DNA from: Candidatus Poribacteria bacterium
GTDB lineage: Bacteria; Poribacteria; WGA-4E; UBA9662
Assembly: GCA_002709695.1 (NCBI GenBank)
Contig: PAQF01000073.1
Location: forward strand, 1-64,000
Direction: 5' to 3'
DNA: 64,000 bases
How positions within the stretch are numbered: the first letter of the stretch is position 1; the number at the start of each line of letters is the position of its first letter. Below the pieces are notes generated by a model. The model made no database searches, had not been told where the DNA came from, and was given only the letters and a program-made list of their open reading frames with translations. The translations under genes were made by a program, and so were the position numbers. Below, in pieces: positions 43,810 through 53,115 of the stretch.

Positions 43810-43836
43810 CCCGAACTCCACCAAAGAAATATAGAT

Positions 43837-46323
43837 ATGAAAAGAGATTACGAGCCTTTAGATCTTACTTCGTTGTGCAATGCTGGTATAGATATATTGG
43901 AGGGGCAGCCTAATATAGGAACGCAGCTATATCATGGTTTGCCTTTTGAAATTGGCTCTGACTCCGACAGGTGTTTTATCCAGTTTTTGGCGGATGCTGG
44001 GCCCATTTTAATTCCAATACAAACTGTGGTATATCGAGTGATTGTTGCCCATCGTCTGCTTGAATCTCGTGTTTTGGAAGGTGAATCGGTTGGTAGAGTA
44101 ATTGCCAACTATATATTTCGTTATGCTGATGGCGGTCAGGTCGTAGTTCCGATTCGTGAACGGTTTGAGATCAACATCATTCCTACGGGCTGGGGACAGA
44201 AACCCTTTGTTGCTTGGCCGGATCGAAAGGATAGTTTGTATTCTCGTTATGAAGGAGGGTGGGGTTCTGCTGGTAATAGGCAAACCGAAACTGGTGCTGG
44301 TAACGCTCAGGATTATTATCTTTGGATATGGAGAAATCCAGAGCCAGAGCGCGAAATTTCTTCAATGGAGATTGAAACACGAGATCGAAAATTTATGATA
44401 TCTGCTGTAACGCTTGGTTATCTTGATGAAGATCCAATTCCTAGGTCGGCTCGGTCGGAGGTTATGATTTCTTTTTCGGATGAAGAAGACGCAGACAAAC
44501 CTTTTGCCATGGAGGTTGAAGTTGATCGTGGTATTTCAACCTATGCTTACCCACTATCTGACGGGTCTGAGGAAAGCTATATGGATAGCCCTTTTAAAGG
44601 TTGGGGGGAGGAGCAGAATCAGAAAAACAGTGCCAGCTATGTCGAAATTTCAGCGGCATCTTCTGCCACGGTTACAGTTAAGAGTCATGGTGACTTATTA
44701 GGACAGGTTAGTTGGGGTGAGCTTCAACAAAAAGGTCAAGTGGTAAATGATCGTGTAAAGGCCGAAATTATCGATAGCGGTCGAAATTGGGTTCATACAA
44801 CTGTCATAGATGATGAGACAAGTAAACCTATTCCTTGTCGTGTCCATTTTCGATCCGCCAAAGGAGTGCCATATGCGCCTCATGGATATCATTCACATGT
44901 TAATTCTGATATGGGAACATGGCATATTGACAATGGAGGTGATGTTCGGCTTGGTCAGTCAAGTTATGCTTATATTGACGGTACATGCCAAGGTTGGTTG
45001 CCACGTGGTGAGGTGATTGTCGATGTCGCACGTGGTTTTGAGTATGAACCCCTTCGTGTAAAAGTATGCATCGAACCAGGACAACGCAACTTGGAACTCC
45101 GGCTCAAGCGCTGGTGTGATATGAAGGCTGATCGATATTTTAGTGGTGATACGCATGTTCATTTTTTATCTACACAAGGTGCTCATACCGAAGCACAAGG
45201 AGAGGATTTGGATGTAGTCAATCTACTCCTTTCACAGTGGGGACATCTATTCACCAATACTGAAGAGTTCATTGGTCGGCCTTCGGTTGCATACAATGGC
45301 AAGAGTATCGTTTATGCCACACAGGAAAATCGACAGCATGTGTTGGGACATTTGACATTGTTAGGGTTGAAACATTCTGTGGATCCGTGGTGCTCAGGGG
45401 GATCTAATGAAGCAGAACACGGGGGCAATCTTGAGACGACGCTTTCACATTGGGCAGATGCGTGTCATGAACAAGGTGGGACTGTTATCTTACCACATAT
45501 CCCTAATCCAAATTGTGAACCGGCTACCTTGATTGCGACTGGTCGAATTGATGCGGTGGAGTACTTGACACATGCAATTTATGGGCATAATGAATATTAT
45601 CGTTATTTGAATTGTGGTTACAAATTGCCGTTGGTGGGTGGAACAGACAAAATGACAAGTGATGTTCCCGTAGGATTATATAGAACTTATGTCCACATTC
45701 CTGATAACGAAGAGTTTAACTATGATAACTGGTGTAAGTATTTAAAGGCAGGCAACACGTTTTTGAGTGGGGGGCCGATCATTCGTCTAACAGCCGATGG
45801 TCAACCGATTGGGGCAACAGTCGATCTTCCGGGTAATGGTGGTATGGTTGAGATTGAAGCTTCATGTAATTCAATTTTCCCAATTCATACTTTAGAAATA
45901 GTCAAGAATGGTCAGGTTGTAGCTTCAACTGAAGAAGGAAAGGGTGCAAGTACTCTTTCTTTAAAAACTAAGTTACATATAGATCACCATTCATGGATTA
46001 TTGCACGTTGTGGCGGACCAAAATATGTACGTCCAACCCTACATTATGATGGATGGCGACGTGGTATTATTGCACACACCTCACCGATCTATATGGCTGT
46101 GGGCGAGGCATGGTGGATGTTTGATCCCGAAACTGCAAATTATATGTTGACACTAGCTGAAGGTGGTTTATCTTACATTCGTGATACAGCACGTCATTAC
46201 AGTCCTGGTTCTGTGACCCACCATCATGGAGAGACAGATCACCGCGCATTTTTGGAACGGCCGTTTATGGAAGCAATCGAGAAAATTCATAAACGTATGC
46301 ATGAGTTGGGAATCTCACATTGA
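43837..46323 (+). CDS. CehA/McbA-family (PHP-like) metallohydrolase, large two-part protein
   Basis: 828 residues. The N-terminal half (about 1-430) is beta-rich with no assigned domain; CehA/McbA-like catalytic motifs begin at Asp438, His440, His442 in DTHVHF. Further metal-binding candidates are LPHIPNPN, THAIYGHNE and GGTDKMTSD (about 603-610). The C-terminal part (about 650-828) is an immunoglobulin-like beta domain (PIHTLEIVKNGQVV) followed by DGWRRGIIAHTSPIYM. CehA/McbA enzymes hydrolyse carbamates; homologues vary. No signal peptide is visible. It ends the four-gene unit. Confidence 0.8.
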   Translation: MKRDYEPLDLTSLCNAGIDILEGQPNIGTQLYHGLPFEIGSDSDRCFIQFLADAGPILIPIQTVVYRVIVAHRLLESRVLEGESVGRVIANYIFRYADGGQVVVPIRERFEINIIPTGWGQKPFVAWPDRKDSLYSRYEGGWGSAGNRQTETGAGNAQDYYLWIWRNPEPEREISSMEIETRDRKFMISAVTLGYLDEDPIPRSARSEVMISFSDEEDADKPFAMEVEVDRGISTYAYPLSDGSEESYMDSPFKGWGEEQNQKNSASYVEISAASSATVTVKSHGDLLGQVSWGELQQKGQVVNDRVKAEIIDSGRNWVHTTVIDDETSKPIPCRVHFRSAKGVPYAPHGYHSHVNSDMGTWHIDNGGDVRLGQSSYAYIDGTCQGWLPRGEVIVDVARGFEYEPLRVKVCIEPGQRNLELRLKRWCDMKADRYFSGDTHVHFLSTQGAHTEAQGEDLDVVNLLLSQWGHLFTNTEEFIGRPSVAYNGKSIVYATQENRQHVLGHLTLLGLKHSVDPWCSGGSNEAEHGGNLETTLSHWADACHEQGGTVILPHIPNPNCEPATLIATGRIDAVEYLTHAIYGHNEYYRYLNCGYKLPLVGGTDKMTSDVPVGLYRTYVHIPDNEEFNYDNWCKYLKAGNTFLSGGPIIRLTADGQPIGATVDLPGNGGMVEIEASCNSIFPIHTLEIVKNGQVVASTEEGKGASTLSLKTKLHIDHHSWIIARCGGPKYVRPTLHYDGWRRGIIAHTSPIYMAVGEAWWMFDPETANYMLTLAEGGLSYIRDTARHYSPGSVTHHHGETDHRAFLERPFMEAIEKIHKRMHELGISH

Positions 46324-46425
46324 AGCAGCTTGATGTGATAGCACTGTGTGTTTTTTTCGGAGGCTAGGGGAAACCATACTAAATTTATCTTTGGTAAACA
46401 ATTTTGATACATAGGAGCTATTTGG

Positions 46426-48117
46426 ATGAAAAAGGTAATCGGTGAGAAAGAATATAATATTAGACCTGGGATGGATTTGCACGGTGTTGATTTTCATGGT
46501 GTTGATTTGTCAGGAGCTAATCTGCGTGATGCCAATTTGGAAGGAGCGAATTTAAGTGAAGTGAATTTGTCGGAAGCCAATTTAAACCAAGCGAATTTAA
46601 GAAAGGCCATTTTACACAATGCCAATTTAGAGGATGCTAGGTTGATTGGTGTGGATCTCACGGAAGCTGATCTCTCGGGAGCTAATCTTCGTGGGGAGAA
46701 TTTGACCAACGCGATTATGACTAAGACGAATCTATCAGAGGCAGATTTGTCTGACTCAGTTTTAATGAGTGTGGATTTGGAAGAAGCTGATCTTTCACGA
46801 GCAAATCTCACCCGCGCCAATTTTCGTGAGGCAAATTTGACGAATGCGAGTTTAGAAGAGGCAGATTTGACTGAAACAATTTTTATTGTTGCAGAGATGC
46901 TAAACGCAAAGTTACATGGGGCTAAGATGAGACGCACGAATTTGCGCGAAGCGAATTTAACTGAAGCGGATCTTGTTAGCGTGAATTTGGCGGGAGCTAA
47001 TTTGCGAGGAACAATTTTAGAAGGAGCTAATATGGATCAGGTGTTTTTGAAAGGAACTATCTATGATTCCACTACTAAGGTTCCTGAAGACTTCGATTTC
47101 AGTGAAGGTCATAAAGATGAACTTCGGGAGATGGATCGACTAACACTGAATGGAGAATATCATGGGAATGTAGATACTACGATATATGGCCATCTTGATG
47201 GTGATAAATGTTATGCCTATGCCTATAGTTATCATAATAGTCATGATAATAGAGAGACTACTTTATCCCAACGGACCATCGTTGAGATGAGTTCATCTAC
47301 TTCTGTAAGTGGAGATTACAAATTTCCAAATCATAATAAAGATAATGAAGTCACCATGCATATTTCTGTTTTGGAAGGGGATGAATACAACGAAATTTTA
47401 GTCTATCGATCGATGGCACAAGATACTGTTGATGCTGCGCGGACGGCGGATTTATATGAGCTTTTTCAAATACCAAATCAAGCTGAAGAGGACAAGGAGG
47501 TGGTTGAAAAGAAAGACCAAGTTGATGACGAAGATTTGGTCACTTTGGCAACGACATCTTTGTTCATTACATCAGGGGCTAAATTGAGCGGGAAAAGTTT
47601 ATCTAAGACGGATCTGACAGGTGCTGATCTTGGAGGTGCTGATTTAAGTAAGGCGGATCTCCGTAGTGCAGAGTTGAGTAATTCCAGATTGGGGCGTGCA
47701 AATTTAGCTGAAAGTAATTTGGCGGATACCTTTTTGGTTGAAGCTGATTTGTCAGGGGTGGATTTGACAAATGGAAGGTTAACCAGAGCAAATATGCGGC
47801 ATGCGGAAATGTCTGGTGCAAAACTAGTTGGAGCTGAAGTTGTCAGTGTTAATTTGCGTGGAGCAAATCTTGCGGACGTTGATTTTACAGATGCAGATTT
47901 AACCAATGTAGATTTAAGGGAAGCAGATTTAACTAATGCTATTTTGGCCAACGCGGATTTAAGTGATGCAGATTTGACTGGTGCCACGGTGGAAGAAGCT
48001 CAGTGGGAATTAGCAGCAGATCTGTCGAATTGCAAGTTTCCCGAACCTAAAACTTTTTTCTCTAAACTCTTTGGCAGATTTAAGCATGAAGATAAAGATG
48101 ACGAAGACGATATTTAA
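46426..48117 (+). CDS. Two-block pentapeptide-repeat protein
   Basis: 563 residues. Two blocks of A(D/N)LxxA-type pentapeptide repeats (about 15-205 and 383-540) flank a non-repeat middle (about 210-350) rich in beta residues (NGEYHGNVDTTIYGHLDGDKCYAYAYSYH). The repeats build right-handed quadrilateral beta-helices. A highly acidic tail ends the protein (HEDKDDEDDI). No signal peptide is present. Pentapeptide proteins can mimic DNA for gyrase or act as scaffolds; nothing here decides the role. AGGAG lies ten bases before the ATG. Confidence 0.9.
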   Translation: MKKVIGEKEYNIRPGMDLHGVDFHGVDLSGANLRDANLEGANLSEVNLSEANLNQANLRKAILHNANLEDARLIGVDLTEADLSGANLRGENLTNAIMTKTNLSEADLSDSVLMSVDLEEADLSRANLTRANFREANLTNASLEEADLTETIFIVAEMLNAKLHGAKMRRTNLREANLTEADLVSVNLAGANLRGTILEGANMDQVFLKGTIYDSTTKVPEDFDFSEGHKDELREMDRLTLNGEYHGNVDTTIYGHLDGDKCYAYAYSYHNSHDNRETTLSQRTIVEMSSSTSVSGDYKFPNHNKDNEVTMHISVLEGDEYNEILVYRSMAQDTVDAARTADLYELFQIPNQAEEDKEVVEKKDQVDDEDLVTLATTSLFITSGAKLSGKSLSKTDLTGADLGGADLSKADLRSAELSNSRLGRANLAESNLADTFLVEADLSGVDLTNGRLTRANMRHAEMSGAKLVGAEVVSVNLRGANLADVDFTDADLTNVDLREADLTNAILANADLSDADLTGATVEEAQWELAADLSNCKFPEPKTFFSKLFGRFKHEDKDDEDDI

Positions 48118-48160
48118 GTTATAAGACGAGTCCTGTCGCCGTTAGCTGTGCGTGGAGTTT

Positions 48161-48949
48161 TTAACCATTCTTGGTTGTAGATTTATTCTTGTGTCTATTT
48201 TTTTTGATAAGGTCTGAAGTGAAGAATGGGGAGTAAAGTATAAAGAAAAAAACTAACCCGAGTATCTCAAAGAATAGAAGGTAGTATGGCCAATCTAGGA
48301 ACAGAAAGACGCTGTTTGTGTCTGGCTTTTTGCAAAGGAAAAGGTAATTACTTCCTCCCTCTGTGGGGCGGATTTCATGCGTGAATATGTAGTTGAGGGC
48401 TACATTTACACCAAGCACACACACCATGTACAGATTGGTAATCACAAATGTTCGCAAGATCGCGCGCCTCGATGGCCTCAGCTGTAATCCCCATGTTGCA
48501 AATAAAACACCGCATACGATTCCAGTGTGACCAATGAAATATTGGAAAAAGAGGTAGTGTGGGAATCCTGGTTGGTGGGGAATTGACCCTCCGGTGATTT
48601 CTGGAGAGATGATAGCTTGAAGCGTGCCCGCCATTCCCCAGAGGTAAGCAGTTTCGTAGACATATTGATTGCGTGTGATCAAGACAAAAGTTGTCATAAA
48701 AACAGCAAGACCGCATATCTCTAGTGGCAGACCTTCTTGGATAAACGTTTGGAATCCCTCGTCTGTTATCCGGTAAATCCAGACGATTATTTCGTTGATG
48801 ATTAATACGACAGCTAGCAGGTAACAAATTCCTTGCGTTAATATCTCCGATTTTGACTTTCTGACCAAAGCCGACAGAATCACTGGAAAGAGAATAGTTA
48901 GCGCCATGGCGATGAGGTGGGGTGTACCATTTTGTTGGAATTCATTCAT
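48161..48949 (-). CDS. TIGR02206 (YwaF)-type integral membrane protein
   Basis: 262 residues with about seven membrane helices. Family blocks are HLIAMALTILFPVILSALVRK, EGLPLEICGLAVFMT, YLWGMAGTLQAIISPEITGG, HYLFFQYFIGHTGIVCGVLFATWGL, and NYLFLCKKPDTNSVFLFLDWPYYLLFFEI, matching the YwaF family. The function of YwaF is unknown. The gene lies downstream of, and convergent with, the pentapeptide gene, with 43 bases between stops. A complementary-strand frame covering 48375-48827 is a shadow. Confidence 0.85.
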   Translation of the reverse strand: MNEFQQNGTPHLIAMALTILFPVILSALVRKSKSEILTQGICYLLAVVLIINEIIVWIYRITDEGFQTFIQEGLPLEICGLAVFMTTFVLITRNQYVYETAYLWGMAGTLQAIISPEITGGSIPHQPGFPHYLFFQYFIGHTGIVCGVLFATWGLQLRPSRRAILRTFVITNLYMVCVLGVNVALNYIFTHEIRPTEGGSNYLFLCKKPDTNSVFLFLDWPYYLLFFEILGLVFFFILYSPFFTSDLIKKNRHKNKSTTKNG

Positions 48950-49196
48950 GAGGCGTGATCCTCTTTTGACTGTTCCATTTTCCTAGATAGCACATGTCAT
49001 TAAAAGAAAATTTATCAAACGAAAGACTGTCACTCTAAAGTAGATGTTGATTAAAGCTAGTTGACCTAGCAAAACAATATTCAGTTTAATTATGGTTACG
49101 TCAGATGGAGAAAGCGTACGTATCGCTTAGTCTTAAAACGAAGGTAAAGACGAGTTAACACAAAAAATTGTCTTTAATAGTTGTTTTTTTAAAGTA

Positions 49197-49931
49197 TCAA
49201 TTTTTGTCCGATCTTTGTCGAATTACTTCATACATTAACACTCCTGCAGCTACTGAAACATTGAGTGATGGTACCTCACCAAGCATTGGGATACTAACGG
49301 TCAAGTCACAATTTTTCCGCACGAGTTCACGCATTCCTTTTTGTTCACTACCGAAAACTAGACAGGTTGAAGAGAAAAAATTTGCTTGGGTGTATGTTGT
49401 TTTCGCTTCTTGGTTCGTTCCGATAATCCAATATCCATCGTCTTTAAGATGTTGGATCGTTCGAACTAAGTTCGTGACTCGTGCAATAGGTACATTTTCA
49501 GCACTTCCCGCTGAGGCTTTATGCGCAGCAGTTGTTAAGCTCGCTGAGCGCTTTTCCGGGATGATTACGCCATTAGCATTGACAGCGTCAGCTGTACGGA
49601 TGATGGCACCAAGGTTTCGTGGATCTTGTACTTCGTCGAGCATGATTAATAGTCTGGGATCTTTGGTTTCCTTAAGGATTTCATTAAGTGTGGCATAGTG
49701 TGTGGGTTTTGTAATGGCAATTACACCTTGATGCGGAATCTCAATTGCTATCTGGTCTAGTTTACGACGGTGGACATGGTTAACGGGAATTCTCTTTTTT
49801 CTAGCAACCGTTTGGATGTGTTGAAGGCGGTGATGGTCGGCTTCTTTAGCTATTAAAACCTGTTCAATATCACTATCAGGATTCTGCAGAAGTGCGAGTA
49901 CCGAGTTTCTACCTACGATTTTATTTTGCAT
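49197..49931 (-). CDS. rlmB: TrmH-family 23S rRNA (guanosine-2'-O)-methyltransferase, RlmB-like
   Basis: 244 residues from ATG 49931, which aligns with the usual RlmB start; a GTG at 49943 would add four residues. An N-terminal L30e-like domain (VGRNSVLALLQ, HQGVIAI) is followed by the SPOUT methyltransferase domain: LDEVQDPRNLGAIIRTADAV, GTNQEAKTTYTQ, LVFGSEQKGM, and LGEVPSLNVSVAAGVLMYE, the trefoil-knot SAM-binding end. RlmB methylates G2251 in the P-loop of 23S rRNA. The family has close paralogues acting on tRNA, so the target is likely rather than proven. Confidence 0.87.
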   Translation of the reverse strand: MQNKIVGRNSVLALLQNPDSDIEQVLIAKEADHHRLQHIQTVARKKRIPVNHVHRRKLDQIAIEIPHQGVIAITKPTHYATLNEILKETKDPRLLIMLDEVQDPRNLGAIIRTADAVNANGVIIPEKRSASLTTAAHKASAGSAENVPIARVTNLVRTIQHLKDDGYWIIGTNQEAKTTYTQANFFSSTCLVFGSEQKGMRELVRKNCDLTVSIPMLGEVPSLNVSVAAGVLMYEVIRQRSDKN

Positions 49932-49943
49932 GTCACGCTTCAC

Positions 49944-50312
49944 GGAAAATTCTTGGTAATCTTGGTAGGTTTTTGTTGGGTATATATTGTATGTTGGTAC
50001 TTAGGATGCTTAAAATGTATTTTCTCGGTAGTATATAGGTTCTGGGGGCATTGACTAACTTGAGTATGTTCAGTAGTTACTATAAATTTGAAGAAACTAA
50101 CGTGGAGTTTGTGGTTAAGCTGGTTGCCGAATGAATTCAATTTTTAATACTGACAAAAAAACATGGATTCTTATTATTATTCTACCATATAATGTTTCAT
50201 AGTATTCAGACTTAGTGAAACGAAGCGTTAGTGATGATTCGTTTCTTTAGTTGCATGAAAATTTTTTGCGTTAGCAATGTTGGATATGTGGGTGTTGTAT
50301 AGGAAGTGAAAA
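49944..50312. other. 369-base AT-rich intergenic region with inverted repeat
   Basis: No gene is seen between the divergent rlmB-like and TPR genes. An inverted repeat GAAACGAA (50217-50224) and TTCGTTTC (50238-50245) is a perfect eight-base pair with a 13-base loop, about 70 bases before the TPR ATG. A TATAAT occurs at 50188-50193 without a good -35. AGGAAGTG at 50301-50308 is the ribosome binding site of the TPR gene. Confidence 0.55.
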
Positions 50313-51329
50313 ATGGGTTTTGAAGGTGTTGCATCCTTAATTTTTGGGGTTGGGCTTCTCTTAGTCGCCATATTGGTTTTTGTGTTTGATTTTTTCTCGA
50401 AAAAGAAGGAGTTGAAGGACCACATTTGGCGAGCTAATCTTTTTCGTAAGCAAGAAAAGTATCCGGAGGCAATCAAGGCTTATTTGGAAGCGCTTACTCT
50501 CGATGGTGATTTGGTGGAACCTCGGCGTAACTTGGCGTGGATTTATCGTAAATTGGAGCGCTATTCTGAAGCTATTAGACAATATATTCGAGTTATTGGT
50601 CTCGAGCCGGAAGATTATCAAACTCATAATCGGCTTGGTTTGTTGTATGGCAAAATTAATAAGGAAAAGGAAGCCATCGAACACTACGAGGCTGCGATTG
50701 AATTGGAACCGAACTTTGCCATTGCTTATGCTAATTTAGGAATGTTGTACCATAATAGCAGAAATAGTAGGATACGAGAAGCTATTGAATGTTATGAGGC
50801 TGCACTAAAGATTGAACAGACTTTCATAATGGTGAGGAATTTAAAGGCGCAGGCACATCTTAGTCGAAATGAATATGATGCGGCAATTATGCTTTACGAG
50901 GGAACGGTGCGGATTTCGCCAGAACCGGAACACTACCTTCAATTAGCATTGGCGTTTAACCGAACTGGTCGACACGAAAGAGCAATTAGCAATTATCAGA
51001 GAGCATTGAAAATTGATGCTGATTCAGTAGTAGCTCTCACACATTTAGGAAGAAGTTATGGTCTTGTCGAGAAATATGATGAAGCAGAAACAGAACTGAA
51101 TAATGCTTTAAATATCAATGCAAACCATGCGCCGGCACAGTATCAGCTTGCCATTGTTTTAACTGCGAGAGATCAATTGGATCAAGCGATGGCCATCTTA
51201 CAACAGGCGATACAAAACGAACCCACTTTCTCCAAGACAGCAAAATCGGATACAAACTTGCAGAAACTGCATCAGCGACCGGAGTTCGATCAGTTGGTCG
51301 AAGACGATCAAGGCGAGGAGGGGAAATAG
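50313..51329 (+). CDS. Membrane-anchored TPR-repeat protein (paralogue 1)
   Basis: 338 residues. One N-terminal membrane helix (about 7-28) is followed by KKKELKDHIWRANLFRKQEKYPEAIKAY and about eight tetratricopeptide repeats with the W-x-x-L-G-x-x-Y and A-x-x-x-x-E-P-x patterns. TPR arrays are protein-protein interaction scaffolds, here facing the cytoplasm or periplasm depending on topology. The next gene encodes a close paralogue beginning at the next base, a tandem duplication. AGGAAGTG precedes the ATG. Confidence 0.88.
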   Translation: MGFEGVASLIFGVGLLLVAILVFVFDFFSKKKELKDHIWRANLFRKQEKYPEAIKAYLEALTLDGDLVEPRRNLAWIYRKLERYSEAIRQYIRVIGLEPEDYQTHNRLGLLYGKINKEKEAIEHYEAAIELEPNFAIAYANLGMLYHNSRNSRIREAIECYEAALKIEQTFIMVRNLKAQAHLSRNEYDAAIMLYEGTVRISPEPEHYLQLALAFNRTGRHERAISNYQRALKIDADSVVALTHLGRSYGLVEKYDEAETELNNALNINANHAPAQYQLAIVLTARDQLDQAMAILQQAIQNEPTFSKTAKSDTNLQKLHQRPEFDQLVEDDQGEEGK

Positions 51330-52277
51330 ATGGGGCTTTTTAGCTTCTTTTCGCAGAAGAAAGAGTTAAAGGATCATATGTGGCGTGCAAATTTGTATCG
51401 CAAGCAAGAGAAGTATAAGGAATCAATTCAAGCCTATGTGCAGGCGGTGAAAATCGATCCTAGTTTACTTGAAGCGCAACGCAACCTCGGTTGGCTATAT
51501 CGCAGATTAGAACATCCTGTTCAATCGATTAGACATTATAAAAAAGTAGTTGAAATCGAACCGGATGATTATAAGACACTTAATATTTTGGGAGTGATGC
51601 ACGAGAAAATTAAGCGAGATCAAACCGCGCTTGAATATTATGAAGGAGCGATAGAGTGTCAGCCTCAATATGCAATTGCACATGCGAATCTTGGAAAGCT
51701 ACATCAGCGTAGGAATCGTTACAACGACGCAATCTCCGCGTATAAGGAAGTGTTGAAAATTGATAATAAGTTTATCCTTGCACGTAATCAACTCGCGCAG
51801 TTGTATCTTGAGCAACGTCAATTTGATGAAGCGATTAAGCTCTATGAAGGAACGATACGAATTTCGCCTGATGTTTGGGATCATTATTTTCAACTTGCGT
51901 TGGCGTTCAATCGATGTAGTCGGCATGAAAGAGCGATTGTGAACTACCGCAAGGCATTGAAGATTAAACCTGATGGAGCTCTTCTTCATACTCATCTCGG
52001 CCGGAGTCTTTTTCTTATTAGTGATTACAGTGAAGCTGAAGTTGAACTTCGTGCAGCTCTCGATATTGATGCGAACTACGCGTTAGCGAAATACAATCTT
52101 GCCATTGTTTTAACAGAGAAAGATATGTTGGAAGAAGCAGTAGATCTCCTGAAGCAGGTCATTCAAAGCGAAAGTCGGTTTGCTCGCTTAGCCAAGGCTG
52201 AATCTGGGTTTAGGAAGTTACTGTCTCGCCCTGAGTTTGAAGCAATGACCAATATTGAAGATGATAAGGATGAATAG
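51330..52277 (+). CDS. TPR-repeat protein (paralogue 2, no clear membrane helix)
   Basis: 315 residues, starting at the base after the first TPR stop. It begins MGLFSFFSQKKELKDHMWRANLYRKQEKY and so aligns with residue about 30 of its neighbour; the long membrane helix is reduced to a short hydrophobic start. About eight TPR units follow and share phrases such as LALAFNR-x-x-RHERAI and LNYALA-K/Q-YNLAIVLT. The pair looks like a tandem duplication in which one copy lost its anchor. The function is unknown. Confidence 0.87.
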   Translation: MGLFSFFSQKKELKDHMWRANLYRKQEKYKESIQAYVQAVKIDPSLLEAQRNLGWLYRRLEHPVQSIRHYKKVVEIEPDDYKTLNILGVMHEKIKRDQTALEYYEGAIECQPQYAIAHANLGKLHQRRNRYNDAISAYKEVLKIDNKFILARNQLAQLYLEQRQFDEAIKLYEGTIRISPDVWDHYFQLALAFNRCSRHERAIVNYRKALKIKPDGALLHTHLGRSLFLISDYSEAEVELRAALDIDANYALAKYNLAIVLTEKDMLEEAVDLLKQVIQSESRFARLAKAESGFRKLLSRPEFEAMTNIEDDKDE

Positions 52278-52293
52278 CTTTTATTAGGTAGAC

Positions 52294-53115
52294 ATGATCC
52301 CGCTAAGAATTATGACATTTAATTTGCGTTATGCGACAGCTCAGGATGGAAAAAACAGTTGGGAATATCGAAAGCATGTCCTTTTCAATGTTATAGAAAG
52401 ATCTCAGCCGTGCGTAATTGGAACGCAAGAAGGACTCGATTTTCAGCTTGGTGAGATTATTGATAACACCACTAGCTATGAAAGGTTAGGCTTAGCAAGA
52501 GATGGTGACCAAAGTGAGTATTGTGCAATTTTAGTTAATACATCAAAATTAAAAGTGCTTGATACTGGAAACTTTTGGTTGTCTGAAACACCAGATTTGT
52601 CTGGTAGTCGGTCTTGGGATACCAGTTGTGTTCGGATGGCGACTTGGGCTGTGTTTTTGAACGAAGGTGATAAACGAAAATTCTGTGTCTTCAATACACA
52701 TTTTGATCATGTAAGTGAAGAAGCACGTCAAAAAAGTGCTGTGCTTGTTTGGGATAGGATTAAGCATTTAAGAAAAAATTTACCAGTTTTTTTAGTTGGT
52801 GATTTCAATGCAAATCGGAATAGTGCTGCGTGGAATTTTCTGACAGGAAGACAAAAGCTAGAAAGCAAACGTGGGCAGATGAAGGATGCTTGGTTGGAAA
52901 CGGAAGAGCAGATTGGTAGTGTTGCTGAAACCTATCATGGGTTTAGAGGGCATGTTTCGGATGAATCATGTGAAGTTACTGGTAGCGCTCATATTGATTG
53001 GATTCTTTTCTATCCGTGGATGAAGGTTGCTTCAGTAGAGATCATTACTGACAATGAAATAGGTTTATACCCTTCCGACCATTATCCTGTTTTGGCTAAT
53101 TTCGAATTATTGTGA
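52294..53115 (+). CDS. Endonuclease/exonuclease/phosphatase-family hydrolase
   Basis: 273 residues. Fold motifs are present: MTFNLRYA, IGTQEGL (catalytic Glu), NTHFDHVS, LVGDFNANRN (D-x-N), HIDWIL and SDHYPVLA (catalytic D-H). This is the EEP superfamily layout, and members of this subgroup act on phosphodiesters in lipids, sugars or nucleic acids. No signal peptide is seen. Its stop overlaps the panC start region (GTGATG), so it is read with panC. The substrate is unknown. Confidence 0.9.
   Translation: MIPLRIMTFNLRYATAQDGKNSWEYRKHVLFNVIERSQPCVIGTQEGLDFQLGEIIDNTTSYERLGLARDGDQSEYCAILVNTSKLKVLDTGNFWLSETPDLSGSRSWDTSCVRMATWAVFLNEGDKRKFCVFNTHFDHVSEEARQKSAVLVWDRIKHLRKNLPVFLVGDFNANRNSAAWNFLTGRQKLESKRGQMKDAWLETEEQIGSVAETYHGFRGHVSDESCEVTGSAHIDWILFYPWMKVASVEIITDNEIGLYPSDHYPVLANFELL

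Noticed and set aside
46494..46937. Long open frame on the minus strand inside the pentapeptide gene (147 residues, with a second at 47478-47987)
   Set aside because: The pentapeptide repeat forces a repeating codon pattern, so the complementary strand is also open. The translation is a monotonous Ser/Leu/Ala repeat without family match or ribosome binding site.
48375..48827. Minus-strand frame of 150 residues within the YwaF-like gene
   Set aside because: It lies in another frame of the same strand as the YwaF-like gene, which shows a clear membrane-protein pattern and family blocks; this frame does not.
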